A stretch of 53,313 nt of DNA from an uncultured Candidatus Melainabacteria bacterium. Lineage in GTDB: Bacteria > Cyanobacteriota > Vampirovibrionia > Gastranaerophilales > Gastranaerophilaceae. The stretch is from positions 1-53,313 of the forward strand of contig CAKVLH010000013.1 of the NCBI GenBank assembly GCA_934757245.1, read 5' to 3'. The position numbers and the translations under genes are program-made. A model generated the notes under the pieces. That model did not search any database and had not been told where the DNA came from. It saw only the letters and a program-made list of their open reading frames with translations. Positions 23,853-33,167 of this stretch are shown one piece after another (position 1 is the first letter of the stretch; every line of letters begins with the position of its first letter).

Positions 23853-26264
23853 TTATTGTTCTTTCTTACTTGGAATTCTCATTGCATAGAATGAACGAAC
23901 AACAAATACAAGTGCAACTATCAAAATCACAGCACCGGCTAATTTAGCGTGTTCTTTGAATGTTGGGTTAATTGCAATTTCCATTGCTAACAAACCAAAC
24001 AAAGTTGTGAACTTGATAATTGGGTTCATCGCAACTGATGAAGTATCTTTGAACGGGTCGCCAACCGTATCCCCAACAACTGTTGCTGCGTGTAAGTCAG
24101 TACCTTTTTCTGCCATATCAACTTCAACTATTTTCTTTGCGTTATCCCAGCATCCGCCTGCGTTTGCCATAAATACAGCTTGGAATAAGCCGAATACAGC
24201 GATTGCAATCAAGTAGCTTACAAAGAATGAAACAGGTGCTGAATCATCACCAACCGGCGCAGACAAGCAAGCTAGAGCAAGCGCAAAACCGAACAATGCA
24301 ATAAAGATATTATACATACCTTTTTGAGCGTATTGAGTACAAATCTTAACAACTTCTTTTGAGTTAGAAAGATTTGCGCATTTATCATCAGCTTCGCCTA
24401 ATTTGATATTGTCTTTAATATATTCTGTTGCAGAATAAGCACCTGTTGTAACAGCTTGCATAGAAGCACCTGAGAACCAATAAATTACAGCACCACCGGC
24501 AATAAACCCAAGCAATGTGTAAGGATTTAACAAGTTCAAAATCATTTCAGGCTGTATACCTAGAGTTTCTTTGATTACAAGAATCAATGAGAAAATCATT
24601 GTTGTAGCACCAACTACAGCTGTACCTATAAGAACAGGTTTAGAAGTTGCTTTAAATGTGTTACCTGCACCATCATTTTCTTCCAAATATTTTTTAGCAT
24701 TTTCAAAATCAGGTTTGAAACCGTAGTATTTTTCTATGCCTTCAGCAACATTCGGAATTTCTTCTATTAAAGATAATTCATAAACTGATTGAGCGTTATC
24801 AGTTACAGGACCGTAACTGTCAACCGCGATTGTAACAGGCCCCATTCCTAAGAAGCCGAACGCTACAAGACCAAACGCGAATACTGACGGATAAATCATT
24901 ACATCGTTTGGAATGTATTGGCTTGCAAAATAAGCTAATCCCATTAACAATACTACGATTGCACCAATCCAGAAACCTGAGAAGTTTCCTGAAACTATGC
25001 CTGATAGGATTGTAAGTGAAGCGCCACCTTCTTTAGACGCTACAACAACTTCATGGGTGTGTTTAGCTTTAGGACTTGTAAATACTTTAGTTGCTTCCGG
25101 AATAAGAGCTGCACCCAAAGTACCGCAAGAAATTATGATAGATAGAACTAACCATAAGTTTTCACCCATATCTTTTAGTAAATAATTACTTACACCAAAT
25201 GTCATAATGATTGATAAAATTGAAGTTATCCAAACAAGACTTGTTAGAGGAGCTTCAAAATCGAATTTCTTAACGTTTGCCATAAAAGCTTTTGTTAAGA
25301 AATTATTGAAAGCATAAGCGATTACTGATGTAATAATCATTAAAAATCTCATTGTAAAAATCCAAGCCAATAATTGAACTTGATAATCTTTAAATACGCC
25401 TAACAAAATGAAGCTTACAAGAGCAACGCCTGTTACACCGTATGTTTCAAATCCGTCAGCAGTAGGCCCTATTGAGTCGCCTGCGTTATCACCGGTACAA
25501 TCTGCGATTACACCAGGGTTACGAGGGTCGTCTTCTTTAATACCGAATTGAATTTTCATCAAGTCAGAACCAATATCGGCAATTTTTGTAAAAATACCAC
25601 CTGCTACACGAAGTGCAGATGCACCAAGAGATTCACCGATTGCAAAACCAATAAAGCAAGCGCCCGCAAGTTCACCCGGAACAAATAATAGAATTACAAG
25701 CATCATGATTAATTCTATTGATACAAGCAAAACACCAATGCTCATACCTGCTTGAAGCGGAATGTTTAAAATATTTAGCGGTTTGCCTTTTAAAGCGGTA
25801 AATGCAGTTCTTGAGTTTGCTAAAGTATTCATTCTGATACCAAACCAAGCTACCAAATATGAACCTAAAATACCTAAAACAGACCAACCTAAAATGATTA
25901 ATACTGATTTAAGTGGCATTGCTTGAAGATACCAAAAATAAAAAGCAATACATAAACCAATTAGCACTTCTAGCGCTAAAAGGAATTTACCTTGCTGAAC
26001 AAGATAAGTCTTACACGTTTCAAAAATTGTGTTACCAACGGCGTTCATTGCTTGATGAACATCAACTTTTTTAACTTCTCTGAACATCCATAGCCCAAAA
26101 AGCACACCAAAAATTGAAACCCCTAAGCCAATAAGCAAAAGCGTATAGCTTTGAGGGTTTTCAAGTCTGATATTTGGAACTACAAGAGAAGCTTCTCCGG
26201 CAAATGCCGGCGTAATCATTGTTAGCAATGCTGCAAACAATGACAAGGCTTGTTTTTTCAACAT
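23853..26264 (-). CDS. hppA: Membrane-bound ion-translocating pyrophosphatase, Na+-type variant
   Basis: This M-PPase of 803 aa hydrolyses PPi and pumps H+ and/or Na+, with about 16 helices. Two catalytic loops are seen: DCTGDNAGDSIGPTADGFE and VGDTVGDPFKDTSS, with GGIFTKIADIGSDL before them. The first loop differs from the classical DVAADNVGDNVGD and resembles the Na+,H+-pumping enzymes described from Bacteroides. The N-terminus looks like a signal peptide (MLKKQALSLFAAL to AFAGEA). It is longer than the usual 670-770 aa. It is transcribed alone, with its own terminator. Confidence 0.92.
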   Translation of the reverse strand: MLKKQALSLFAALLTMITPAFAGEASLVVPNIRLENPQSYTLLLIGLGVSIFGVLFGLWMFREVKKVDVHQAMNAVGNTIFETCKTYLVQQGKFLLALEVLIGLCIAFYFWYLQAMPLKSVLIILGWSVLGILGSYLVAWFGIRMNTLANSRTAFTALKGKPLNILNIPLQAGMSIGVLLVSIELIMMLVILLFVPGELAGACFIGFAIGESLGASALRVAGGIFTKIADIGSDLMKIQFGIKEDDPRNPGVIADCTGDNAGDSIGPTADGFETYGVTGVALVSFILLGVFKDYQVQLLAWIFTMRFLMIITSVIAYAFNNFLTKAFMANVKKFDFEAPLTSLVWITSILSIIMTFGVSNYLLKDMGENLWLVLSIIISCGTLGAALIPEATKVFTSPKAKHTHEVVVASKEGGASLTILSGIVSGNFSGFWIGAIVVLLMGLAYFASQYIPNDVMIYPSVFAFGLVAFGFLGMGPVTIAVDSYGPVTDNAQSVYELSLIEEIPNVAEGIEKYYGFKPDFENAKKYLEENDGAGNTFKATSKPVLIGTAVVGATTMIFSLILVIKETLGIQPEMILNLLNPYTLLGFIAGGAVIYWFSGASMQAVTTGAYSATEYIKDNIKLGEADDKCANLSNSKEVVKICTQYAQKGMYNIFIALFGFALALACLSAPVGDDSAPVSFFVSYLIAIAVFGLFQAVFMANAGGCWDNAKKIVEVDMAEKGTDLHAATVVGDTVGDPFKDTSSVAMNPIIKFTTLFGLLAMEIAINPTFKEHAKLAGAVILIVALVFVVRSFYAMRIPSKKEQ

Positions 26265-26347
26265 AACTCTCTCCTTCTTTTGTGAACTCTAGTTAAACAC
26301 TAATATAGATATTATATATAATTTTTAGAGATTTTACAATAGTAAGT

Positions 26348-27079
26348 TTAATTAGTATGTTTCAACAAAACATAAATAGGATGATAAGTTAGTGTTGGGA
26401 ATTTTGAGCAAAAATTGTTATAACCGTTTTCAAACTTTTGCATATCAGATTTTGTCCAAGAAACCATTTCAAGAGCATTAACTCCTGTTGATTTAATGTG
26501 TTTTAGGATGTCTTTTGGTGTTTGAAACGCCATAACATGCATTTCCTGCTCAATTTTTTTGTCATAATTTTTCAGCATTTCATCTAACTCATTAACCGAA
26601 TAATATGGCAAAGTTTTACCGAGTACGAAATTCACTTCTCTAAAGTTTTCCGGGCCAAAGGTTGAAAACAAAAGAATTCCACCTGTATTTAATTTTGACA
26701 CTAATAAATTAATAAAACTTTCTAGATTCTCAACCCATTGAAAAGCTGCGTTAGAAATAATTAAATCATATTTTTTATCGCTGTTCTTTACTGCAAGTTC
26801 AATATCATCTGCAATAAAATCAATATTTGGATTTATTTCTTTTATATATTTTTCGCAATCAGGTACAATATCGTTTGCTGTATACTTTTCAAATTTAAAA
26901 TTTTTATTCAGTAAAGAAGTTAAAAAACCGGTTCCACAACCGATTTCAAGAATTGATGAGAATTCTTTTTTATCTAAAAACGACAAAAGCCTTTCTGCCA
27001 TGCGTTTTTGAATTTTTGCGTTGTCATTATATGTATCTAAATTTTTCGCAAATCTTTTTTGAATCAAATCTTTATTCAT
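26348..27079 (-). CDS. bioC: Malonyl-ACP O-methyltransferase BioC
   Basis: A SAM-dependent methyltransferase with LEIGCGTGFLT (motif I) and SNAAFQWVENLE, the typical BioC block. BioC caps malonyl-ACP so that fatty acid synthase can build pimeloyl-ACP for biotin. The start at 27079 overlaps the bioG stop as ATGA, so translation is coupled; the frame extends to 27094 but without support. The partner esterase BioG lies directly upstream. Confidence 0.88.
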   Translation of the reverse strand: MNKDLIQKRFAKNLDTYNDNAKIQKRMAERLLSFLDKKEFSSILEIGCGTGFLTSLLNKNFKFEKYTANDIVPDCEKYIKEINPNIDFIADDIELAVKNSDKKYDLIISNAAFQWVENLESFINLLVSKLNTGGILLFSTFGPENFREVNFVLGKTLPYYSVNELDEMLKNYDKKIEQEMHVMAFQTPKDILKHIKSTGVNALEMVSWTKSDMQKFENGYNNFCSKFPTLTYHPIYVLLKHTN

Positions 27080-27681
27080 AAAAATTCGCTCCAATTCTTG
27101 AATAATTTAAATGGGCAATGACCGCTATGCAAATTTGACTTTTTACCCCAAAAAGCTTCTTGATTTTTTGTAGGAATAATTTTGTCATTATCACTGATAA
27201 AAATTTTGTCGTATTTAAAATCCATATTGGCTTGATAATTCTTTAATGCTGAGAGTTCAGATTTTTGTTCTTCAAATTCACGATTTACAATCGGCAAATC
27301 ATCAGGCTTATCGAACATGCTATTTATAAAACGCTCTCTACCTTTTAAATTAAAGCCTCTTACTGTTAAATCGTAGATTCTATTTGGAATGCCAAACTCG
27401 TTATCAATAGGTTTTAGTGTTCCGTTAATGGCTGTAGCACTTACTACATCCAAATTAAATAGAGTTGCACACATCACCCCCATTGACCATGCAACAATAT
27501 GTTTTTTAGAATAGTTTGAAATAATACTCCAATCAAATTCAAGATTATTGTAATCATAGAGCATGATAATATCATAATTTTCCGGATTTAAGTAATTTAC
27601 AACACTTTCATCCATGCCCCAACCGTTAAAAAATATAATCAACTCTTCGTTATTTTGTTTATTAAGCCATTTATACTTCAT
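27076..27681 (-). CDS. bioG: Pimeloyl-ACP methyl ester esterase BioG
   Basis: A DUF452/BioG alpha/beta hydrolase (201 aa) that removes the methyl cap from pimeloyl-ACP methyl ester. FFNGWGMDE is the family N-terminus, Ser lies in AWSMGV, the acid probably in SDNDKII, and His in SGHCPFK. A TGCTAAAAT box is 6 nt before the ATG, so the bioG-bioC mRNA is predicted leaderless. Other biotin genes are not in the window. Confidence 0.88.
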   Translation of the reverse strand: MKYKWLNKQNNEELIIFFNGWGMDESVVNYLNPENYDIIMLYDYNNLEFDWSIISNYSKKHIVAWSMGVMCATLFNLDVVSATAINGTLKPIDNEFGIPNRIYDLTVRGFNLKGRERFINSMFDKPDDLPIVNREFEEQKSELSALKNYQANMDFKYDKIFISDNDKIIPTKNQEAFWGKKSNLHSGHCPFKLFKNWSEFL

Positions 27682-27687
27682 ATAAAT

Positions 27688-27696
27688 ATTTTAGCA
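27688..27696 (-). promoter_or_regulatory. Extended -10 box of bioG-bioC
   Basis: TGCTAAAAT, 6 nt, ATG at 27681. I see no clear BirA-type palindrome around it. Confidence 0.65.
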
Positions 27697-27767
27697 CGAA
27701 AAACGATATAGAAATTCCCCCTTTTAAATTTCTTTGGTATAATAAAAGAAAAAAATAAAGGGAAGTC

Positions 27768-28838
27768 ATGATTATTAAACTTACGCAAGCACATATTATA
27801 GGAGCATTTATTTCATATTTAATTGGAGTTTTCATTGTTCCTTTCGTTATAGAGTTTTCTCAAAAAGAAGGTTTGGTAGATTTACCAAATGCAAGAAAAA
27901 TCCATAAAGTTCCAATATCAAGATTGGGCGGTATTGCAATTTGGTCAAGTGCAATGCTAACGTTTCTTTTCTTGGTCTTGCTAAGCTATTATCCTTACGG
28001 AAGCTTACTTTCCGGCATTCTATTAGGCGGTTCATTAATGTTCTTATTAGGACTTGTTGATGATGTTTATAATCTTGATGCAAAATTCAAATTAGTAATT
28101 CAATTATCAATCGCTACGATAGTTTATTTACTTGGCGTTCAGATTGATACGATATTTAATCCGTTCGGTGGTGTAATACATTTGGGAATTTTCTCATATC
28201 CGATAACACTTCTTTGGATTGTAGGAATTTCAAATGCAGTAAACTTTATTGACGGCGTAGACGGGCTTGCAGGTTCTGTTATCACAGTTAGCTCAATTAC
28301 TTTAGCTTTAATTGCGGTTGCAATCACTCCGGCTCAACCAATTACTGCGCTAATCGCGTTTATTTTAGCAGGTTCAATGCTTGCATTTCTTACATTCAAC
28401 TTTAATCCTGCAAAAATTTTCATGGGCGATTCCGGCGCATTATTTTCCGGATTTTTGCTTGCGACTCTTTCAATTGCCGGCGTAATGAAAGGTGCGGCTT
28501 TAGCGGTATTATTGCCATTCTTAGTATTAGCTGTTCCGATTATGGATATTACTTATTCAAGCTTACGAAGAATTATGAAAGGCAAATCTCCATTTGTGGC
28601 TGATGCTGAGCACATTCACCATAAGCTTTTAAAAGCAGGCTTTTCTCAGAAGAAAACTGTTGCAATTTTGACTTCTATTGCTATTGTTGGTGGTGCAGTT
28701 GCGACATATTTTACAGGAACATTAAAAAATTATTTTATCTATATCGCAGTTCTAATTTTGATTATGGTTGCATTAAGTATAATTAGCGTAATGACAAAAC
28801 CGCAACCGATTAATCCTCACGAAGATAGAGATGAATAA
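27768..28838 (+). CDS. WecA/TagO-type undecaprenyl-phosphate sugar-1-phosphate transferase
   Basis: This is a multi-pass membrane protein of the MraY/WecA family (356 aa) that loads a sugar-1-P, probably GlcNAc-1-P, on undecaprenyl phosphate for surface glycans. The family Asp and His motifs are clear: LVDDVYNLDAK, NFIDGVDGLAG, FMGDSGALFSG and EHIHHKLLKAG. The C-terminal hydrophilic tail is short. GGGAAG precedes the ATG. A MITE-like element begins 2 bp after its stop codon. Confidence 0.9.
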   Translation: MIIKLTQAHIIGAFISYLIGVFIVPFVIEFSQKEGLVDLPNARKIHKVPISRLGGIAIWSSAMLTFLFLVLLSYYPYGSLLSGILLGGSLMFLLGLVDDVYNLDAKFKLVIQLSIATIVYLLGVQIDTIFNPFGGVIHLGIFSYPITLLWIVGISNAVNFIDGVDGLAGSVITVSSITLALIAVAITPAQPITALIAFILAGSMLAFLTFNFNPAKIFMGDSGALFSGFLLATLSIAGVMKGAALAVLLPFLVLAVPIMDITYSSLRRIMKGKSPFVADAEHIHHKLLKAGFSQKKTVAILTSIAIVGGAVATYFTGTLKNYFIYIAVLILIMVALSIISVMTKPQPINPHEDRDE

Positions 28839-28839
28839 G

Positions 28840-28984
28840 TTAATGGTGCAAAAAATTGCACCCTACATTTCAATAAGCCCCCACCCGAATTTCTAAGTTT
28901 CGCACAGCTCAACTTGAAATTCATCCCTCCCCCATGGAGAGGGATGTGTGCACAAATGTAGGGTGCAATTTTTTGCACCATTAA
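28840..28984. mobile_element. 145-bp MITE-like element with perfect 31-bp terminal inverted repeats
   Basis: The arms 28840-28870 and 28954-28984 are exact reverse complements. Each starts with TTAA, possibly the duplicated target, then TGGTGCAA; each arm also folds on itself (GGTGCAA/TTGCACC). The interior carries the two-hairpin repeat at 28873-28945. It encodes nothing. It sits between the WecA-like gene and a terminator that serves the convergent genes, where insertion would do little harm. Confidence 0.7.
28873..28945 (+). repeat. Two-hairpin repeat (family B), copy 2, inside the MITE-like element
   Basis: Hairpin 1 (28887-28922): GAATTTC-T-AAGTT with AACTT-GAAATTC. Hairpin 2 (28923-28945): ATCCCTC with GAGGGAT. 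It is nearly identical to 47116-47187 on the other strand and related to 14128-14187. Confidence 0.75.
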
Positions 28985-28987
28985 TAT

Positions 28988-29022
28988 AAAAAAAGCGGCG
29001 TGCCGTAGGCACGTCGCTTTTT
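28988..29022. terminator. Terminator between the WecA-like gene and ppdK
   Basis: AAAAAAGCGGCGTGCC, GTA loop, GGCACGTCGCTTTTT with one wobble pair; works in both directions. Confidence 0.88.
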
Positions 29023-29040
29023 AAATTCTATAAGATAATC

Positions 29041-31686
29041 CTACTTGCTTTCAACAACAGCTTGAGCTGCAGCCAATTTAGCTTGTGGAATTCTGAATGG
29101 TGAGCAAGAAACGTAGTTCAAGCCAATTCTATGACAGAATTTAACTGAATCAGGATCGCCACCGTGTTCACCACAAACACCGCCAACAAGTTTAGAATTA
29201 ACCTTATGACCTAATTTCATAGACATTTCGATTAATTGTCCAACGCCTTTTTGGTCTAGTGTTGCAAACGGATTAGCTGGAAGGATTTTTTGATCAACAT
29301 ATCTGTTCAAGAATTTTCCTTCTGCGTCATCTCTTGAATAGCCAAATGTCATTTGAGTCAAGTCGTTTGTACCGAATGAGAAGAATTCTGCGTATTCAGC
29401 AATTTCATCAGCTGTAAGTGCTGCACGAGGAATTTCAATCATTGTGCCGAACTTGTATTCAACCTTAATGCCTTTTTCAAGCATAACGATTTCAGCAACT
29501 TTTTCCAAGATTTCTTTTGCTACTCTTAATTCGTTTACATGACCGATTAGAGGAATCATAACCCAAGGTTTAACGTCAACACCTTCTTTTTTAACGTCGC
29601 AAGCTGCTTCAAAAATTGCTCTTACTTGCATTTCATTAATTTCAGGGTAAGTTAAACCAAGTCTACAACCTCTCAAGCCCATCATAGGGTTAGATTCAGA
29701 AAGTCCTTCTACGATATGTAAAAGTTCTTCTTTTTCAGTCGCATCTTGATTTAGAGCTTTAAGCGTTGCAACTTCCTTAATCAATTCTTCCTTAGAAGGT
29801 AAGAATTCGTGAAGAGGTGGGTCAAGAAGTCTTACTGTCATTGGCTTATCACCGATAGCTTTGAACATAGCATAGAAGTCAGAATATTGCATTGGCAATA
29901 ATTTGTCTAAAGCTTCACGTCTAGCTTCCGGAGTACCTGCAATAATCATTTTTTGAACCCAAGGAAGTCTGTCAGGATCCATAAACATGTGTTCTGTTCT
30001 GCAAAGACCAACACCTTCAGCGCCGAATTTTAAAGCGTTTTCGATATCTTTTGGAGTATCAGCGTTAGCTTCTACGTGGATTTCTCTGATTTCATCAACC
30101 CAGTTGAAGAATGTATTCCAGTTGTCATCAATCTTAGCATCAACTAATTTAACAGCACCAGCCATAACAACACCTTTTCCACCGTCAAGAGAAATTACTT
30201 CATCTTTGTGGTAAACAGTACCGTCAGCACCAGTCAATGTTTCGTTAGCAAGGTCGATTTTCATATCTTCGCAACCAGAAACGCAAGGTTTACCCATACC
30301 TTTAGCAACTACAGCTGCGTGAGAAGTAGCACCGCCTCTTAGTGTTAAAACACCTTGAGCAACAGCCATACCGTGAATATCGTCTGGGCAAGTTTCTACA
30401 CGAACTAAGATAACTTTTTCACCGGCTTCGCCTCTTTGAGCAGCTTCTTCTGTATCAAATACGATTTTACCGACAGCTGCACCTGGAGATGCGTTTACAC
30501 CGTGAGCAATCTTTGTTGCTTCTTCCATAGCTTTAGCATCGAAGCAAGGAAGCAAGATTTGGTTTACTGAATAAGGGTCAACCAATTGGATTGCACGTTC
30601 TTTAGAGATAATGCCTTCTTTGCACATATCAACGGCAATTTTTACAGCTGCAGCAGCAGTTCTTTTACCGTTACGAGTTTGAAGGATGTATAATTTACCT
30701 TTTTCGATTGTGAATTCCATATCTTGAACATCTTTGTAACCAAGTTCAAGTTTTTTAGCGATATCAACGTATTGTCTGTACAAGTCAGGCATTTCAGTTT
30801 CCAATTCGCAAATAGGTTTTGGAGTTCTGATACCTGCTACAACGTCTTCGCCTTGAGCGTTTGTCAAGTATTCGCCGTAGAATTTGTTTTCACCTGTTGC
30901 AGGGTTACGAGTGAATGAAACACCTGTTGCACAATCGTCGCCCATGTTACCGAATACCATTGTTTGAACGTTAACAGCAGTACCAAAGTTGTGGTCGATT
31001 TTGTTCATGTTTCTGTAAGCTACTGCACGAGGAATGTTCCAAGAACGGAATACAGCTTCAATTGCTTCTTGAAGTTGTACATACGGATCTTGAGGAAAAT
31101 CCTTGCCTGTAACTTCTTTGATAACGTTTTTATAAACAGGAATAAGAGATTTCCAGCCTTCTGCAGAAATTTCTGTATCAGACTTAACGCCTTCTCTTTC
31201 CTTAACTTTTTCAACTTCTGATTCAAAATATTTTTGTCTGTCCATTTCCCAAGCTACAGAACCGAACATTGTTAAAAATCTTCTGTATGAATCATAGCAG
31301 AATCTAGGATTGTTAGTTAATTTAATCATAGCTTCTACTGTTTCATCGTTTAAACCTAAGTTCAAGATAGTTTCCATCATACCTGGCATAGAAACTCTTG
31401 CACCTGAACGAACAGAAACTAAAAGTGGGTTAGTTGAATCGCCAAACTTTTTGCCAGTTTGAGTTTCAACATCTGCCAAAGCCTTTTTAACGTCATCCAT
31501 AAGACCTTCTGGCATTTTATTACCGTTATTAATGTAATCCATACAAGTTTCAGTTGTGATAGTAAGTCCCGGTGGTACAGGCAAACCTAAGTTTGTCATT
31601 TCAGCAAGGTTAGCACCTTTACCGCCTAATAGGTTGCGCATATCTGCATTACCTTCACGGAACAGCCATACTCTTTTTTGAGTCAT
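29041..31686 (-). CDS. ppdK: Pyruvate, phosphate dikinase
   Basis: PPDK (881 aa) interconverts pyruvate, ATP and Pi with PEP, AMP and PPi. Its three parts are visible: the N-terminal ATP-grasp (LLGGKGANLAEM, SVRSGARVSMPGMMETIL), the swivelling phospho-His domain (GGATSHAAVVAKG with His456) and the C-terminal TIM barrel with GVCGEHGGDP holding the active-site Cys. In anaerobes it often runs as an ATP-producing glycolytic step that uses PPi. AAGGAG precedes the ATG. Confidence 0.97.
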   Translation of the reverse strand: MTQKRVWLFREGNADMRNLLGGKGANLAEMTNLGLPVPPGLTITTETCMDYINNGNKMPEGLMDDVKKALADVETQTGKKFGDSTNPLLVSVRSGARVSMPGMMETILNLGLNDETVEAMIKLTNNPRFCYDSYRRFLTMFGSVAWEMDRQKYFESEVEKVKEREGVKSDTEISAEGWKSLIPVYKNVIKEVTGKDFPQDPYVQLQEAIEAVFRSWNIPRAVAYRNMNKIDHNFGTAVNVQTMVFGNMGDDCATGVSFTRNPATGENKFYGEYLTNAQGEDVVAGIRTPKPICELETEMPDLYRQYVDIAKKLELGYKDVQDMEFTIEKGKLYILQTRNGKRTAAAAVKIAVDMCKEGIISKERAIQLVDPYSVNQILLPCFDAKAMEEATKIAHGVNASPGAAVGKIVFDTEEAAQRGEAGEKVILVRVETCPDDIHGMAVAQGVLTLRGGATSHAAVVAKGMGKPCVSGCEDMKIDLANETLTGADGTVYHKDEVISLDGGKGVVMAGAVKLVDAKIDDNWNTFFNWVDEIREIHVEANADTPKDIENALKFGAEGVGLCRTEHMFMDPDRLPWVQKMIIAGTPEARREALDKLLPMQYSDFYAMFKAIGDKPMTVRLLDPPLHEFLPSKEELIKEVATLKALNQDATEKEELLHIVEGLSESNPMMGLRGCRLGLTYPEINEMQVRAIFEAACDVKKEGVDVKPWVMIPLIGHVNELRVAKEILEKVAEIVMLEKGIKVEYKFGTMIEIPRAALTADEIAEYAEFFSFGTNDLTQMTFGYSRDDAEGKFLNRYVDQKILPANPFATLDQKGVGQLIEMSMKLGHKVNSKLVGGVCGEHGGDPDSVKFCHRIGLNYVSCSPFRIPQAKLAAAQAVVESK

Positions 31687-31879
31687 TAGTTTCTCCTTTT
31701 TTAAATAAGTAATACGCTCTTTAAATTTTCTTTTTCAGTAATACTAGAGTAACATGAAGAAAACTCTATGTATATAAGAATATGTTAAGATTTTTACAAA
31801 TTTTGGTGTGCAGGTATGCGCACACTACTTTTTCGATTGTAACAAAGATGTTTTGCTACTTGTCCGAATTGATTTTTCC

Positions 31880-31888
31880 TGCTAAAAT
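31880..31888 (+). promoter_or_regulatory. Extended -10 box of the serpin-like gene
   Basis: TGCTAAAAT, 9 nt, ATG. The leader would be only about 2-3 nt. Confidence 0.6.
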
Positions 31889-31897
31889 AAACTTGCT

Positions 31898-32905
31898 ATG
31901 AAAAAATTAATTATATCTTTATTAACAACACTTTTGTTGTTCGGACAGGCAAATGCCGCTAACATTGATGTTTTACCTACAATGCAGAGTAAAACAAACG
32001 TACAAGATCGAGTTTGGGTCGGAACATTCCAAATTGTATGGAACGACTTTATAGACAAAATCGTTCATACACCGGTAAAATTTCCGGAAGGAACGCCAGC
32101 AATTGTAAACGAATTAAATAAACAAGAGTTTACGGTTAACGAATTAAGTGAAAACTGCTATTATCGTTATATTGGCAAAATTAAGAAAAACACAAAGAAA
32201 ACAATAGCAAAGGCTATCAAGAGAAAATTCCATGAATCTAGCGATTTGTTGGATAAATTGGATTTAACTCCGTCTAAAGACAGATTTATTGTTTACGCTA
32301 TGTTGAAAAAAGATTTTCAATTCGCAACAATTTTTGATAAACTTGGTAAATCTGATTTTAGAGGCGAACAAGCTGAATTCTTTGGTATAAACAATCAGTC
32401 TGATGAAAGCTTAGACAAAGCTGTAAGCGTTTTGTTCTACAACAACCCTTCTGATTTTGCTGTTAAATTAGATACAGTCGGTAAAGATGAAGTATTTTTA
32501 TACAAAACTCCGACAACCAAAGCTTTTAACTATATTTATTCAGACATGCTAAAGAAACAAGCTGCTTATGAAGGTGAAAGCGAATTTAACAAAGTTGATG
32601 AGCTAAGAGTTCCAAACTTAAAATTCTTTGAAGAAAAATCTTTTGATGAAGTTTGCGGAAAGAGAATAAAAGGAACTAATCTTGTAATTGATGATGCAAT
32701 GGAAACTATAAAGTTTGAAATGGATAATACAGGTGTTAAATTAAAAAGTGAAGCTGCTTTGACAATTATGAAAATGTCATTGGAACCTGAAAAAGAACCT
32801 AGAATGTTTAATTTTGATGATACATTCGTATTATTCTTAAAAGAAAAAGGAAAGAACACACCTTATTTCGCATTGAGAGTTCATAATATTTCAAACTTTC
32901 AATAA
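31898..32905 (+). CDS. Secreted protein with serpin-like C-terminus, 335 aa
   Basis: A clear signal peptide (MKKLIISLLTTLLLFGQANA) is followed by a soluble protein. The last 70 residues resemble the end of serpins: the hinge-like KFEMDNTGVKLKSEAAL, then FDDTFVLFLKEKGKNTPYFALRV where serpins have a PFLFLI-type strand and a final hydrophobic strand. The N-terminal VWVGTFQIVWNDFIDKIV is not the classical serpin start. It could be a periplasmic or secreted protease inhibitor or an unrelated family with this ending. It has its own promoter and terminator. Confidence 0.6.
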   Translation: MKKLIISLLTTLLLFGQANAANIDVLPTMQSKTNVQDRVWVGTFQIVWNDFIDKIVHTPVKFPEGTPAIVNELNKQEFTVNELSENCYYRYIGKIKKNTKKTIAKAIKRKFHESSDLLDKLDLTPSKDRFIVYAMLKKDFQFATIFDKLGKSDFRGEQAEFFGINNQSDESLDKAVSVLFYNNPSDFAVKLDTVGKDEVFLYKTPTTKAFNYIYSDMLKKQAAYEGESEFNKVDELRVPNLKFFEEKSFDEVCGKRIKGTNLVIDDAMETIKFEMDNTGVKLKSEAALTIMKMSLEPEKEPRMFNFDDTFVLFLKEKGKNTPYFALRVHNISNFQ

Positions 32906-32930
32906 GATTTAACAAAATAATAGATTTAAT

Positions 32931-32962
32931 GAAGGATGGTTTTTATACCATCCTTTTTTATT
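32931..32962 (+). terminator. Terminator of the serpin-like gene
   Basis: AAGGATGGT, short loop, ACCATCCTT and Ts. Confidence 0.85.
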
Positions 32963-33108
32963 GTGCTTAAATTTTGTGCATTCTTTTTATTTTTTTGAAT
33001 TTTTAAGCTCGATAAATCATCCAACACAAATATTTCGCTAGATAAAATGTAATTTTTTATTACAGAATTTTGTTTTTGCATGTTTCTATATTAAAATATA
33101 AGTATTAG

Positions 33109-33126
33109 AAAAGACCTTGGTCTTTT
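33109..33126 (+). promoter_or_regulatory. Palindrome in the leader of the lytic transglycosylase gene
   Basis: AAAAGACCTTGGTCTTTT followed by GTTTT. It may be an attenuator or operator downstream of a TATATTAAAAT box at about 33087-33097. Confidence 0.4.
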
Positions 33127-33167
33127 GTTTTGGGAAAGAGTTTAATTATTAGTTGGGATAAATTTGA

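Noticed and set aside
33109..33126. Strong terminator before the lytic transglycosylase gene
   Set aside because: The preceding gene already has a terminator at 32931-32962, and this palindrome lies downstream of a likely promoter, so it is listed as a leader element with low confidence.
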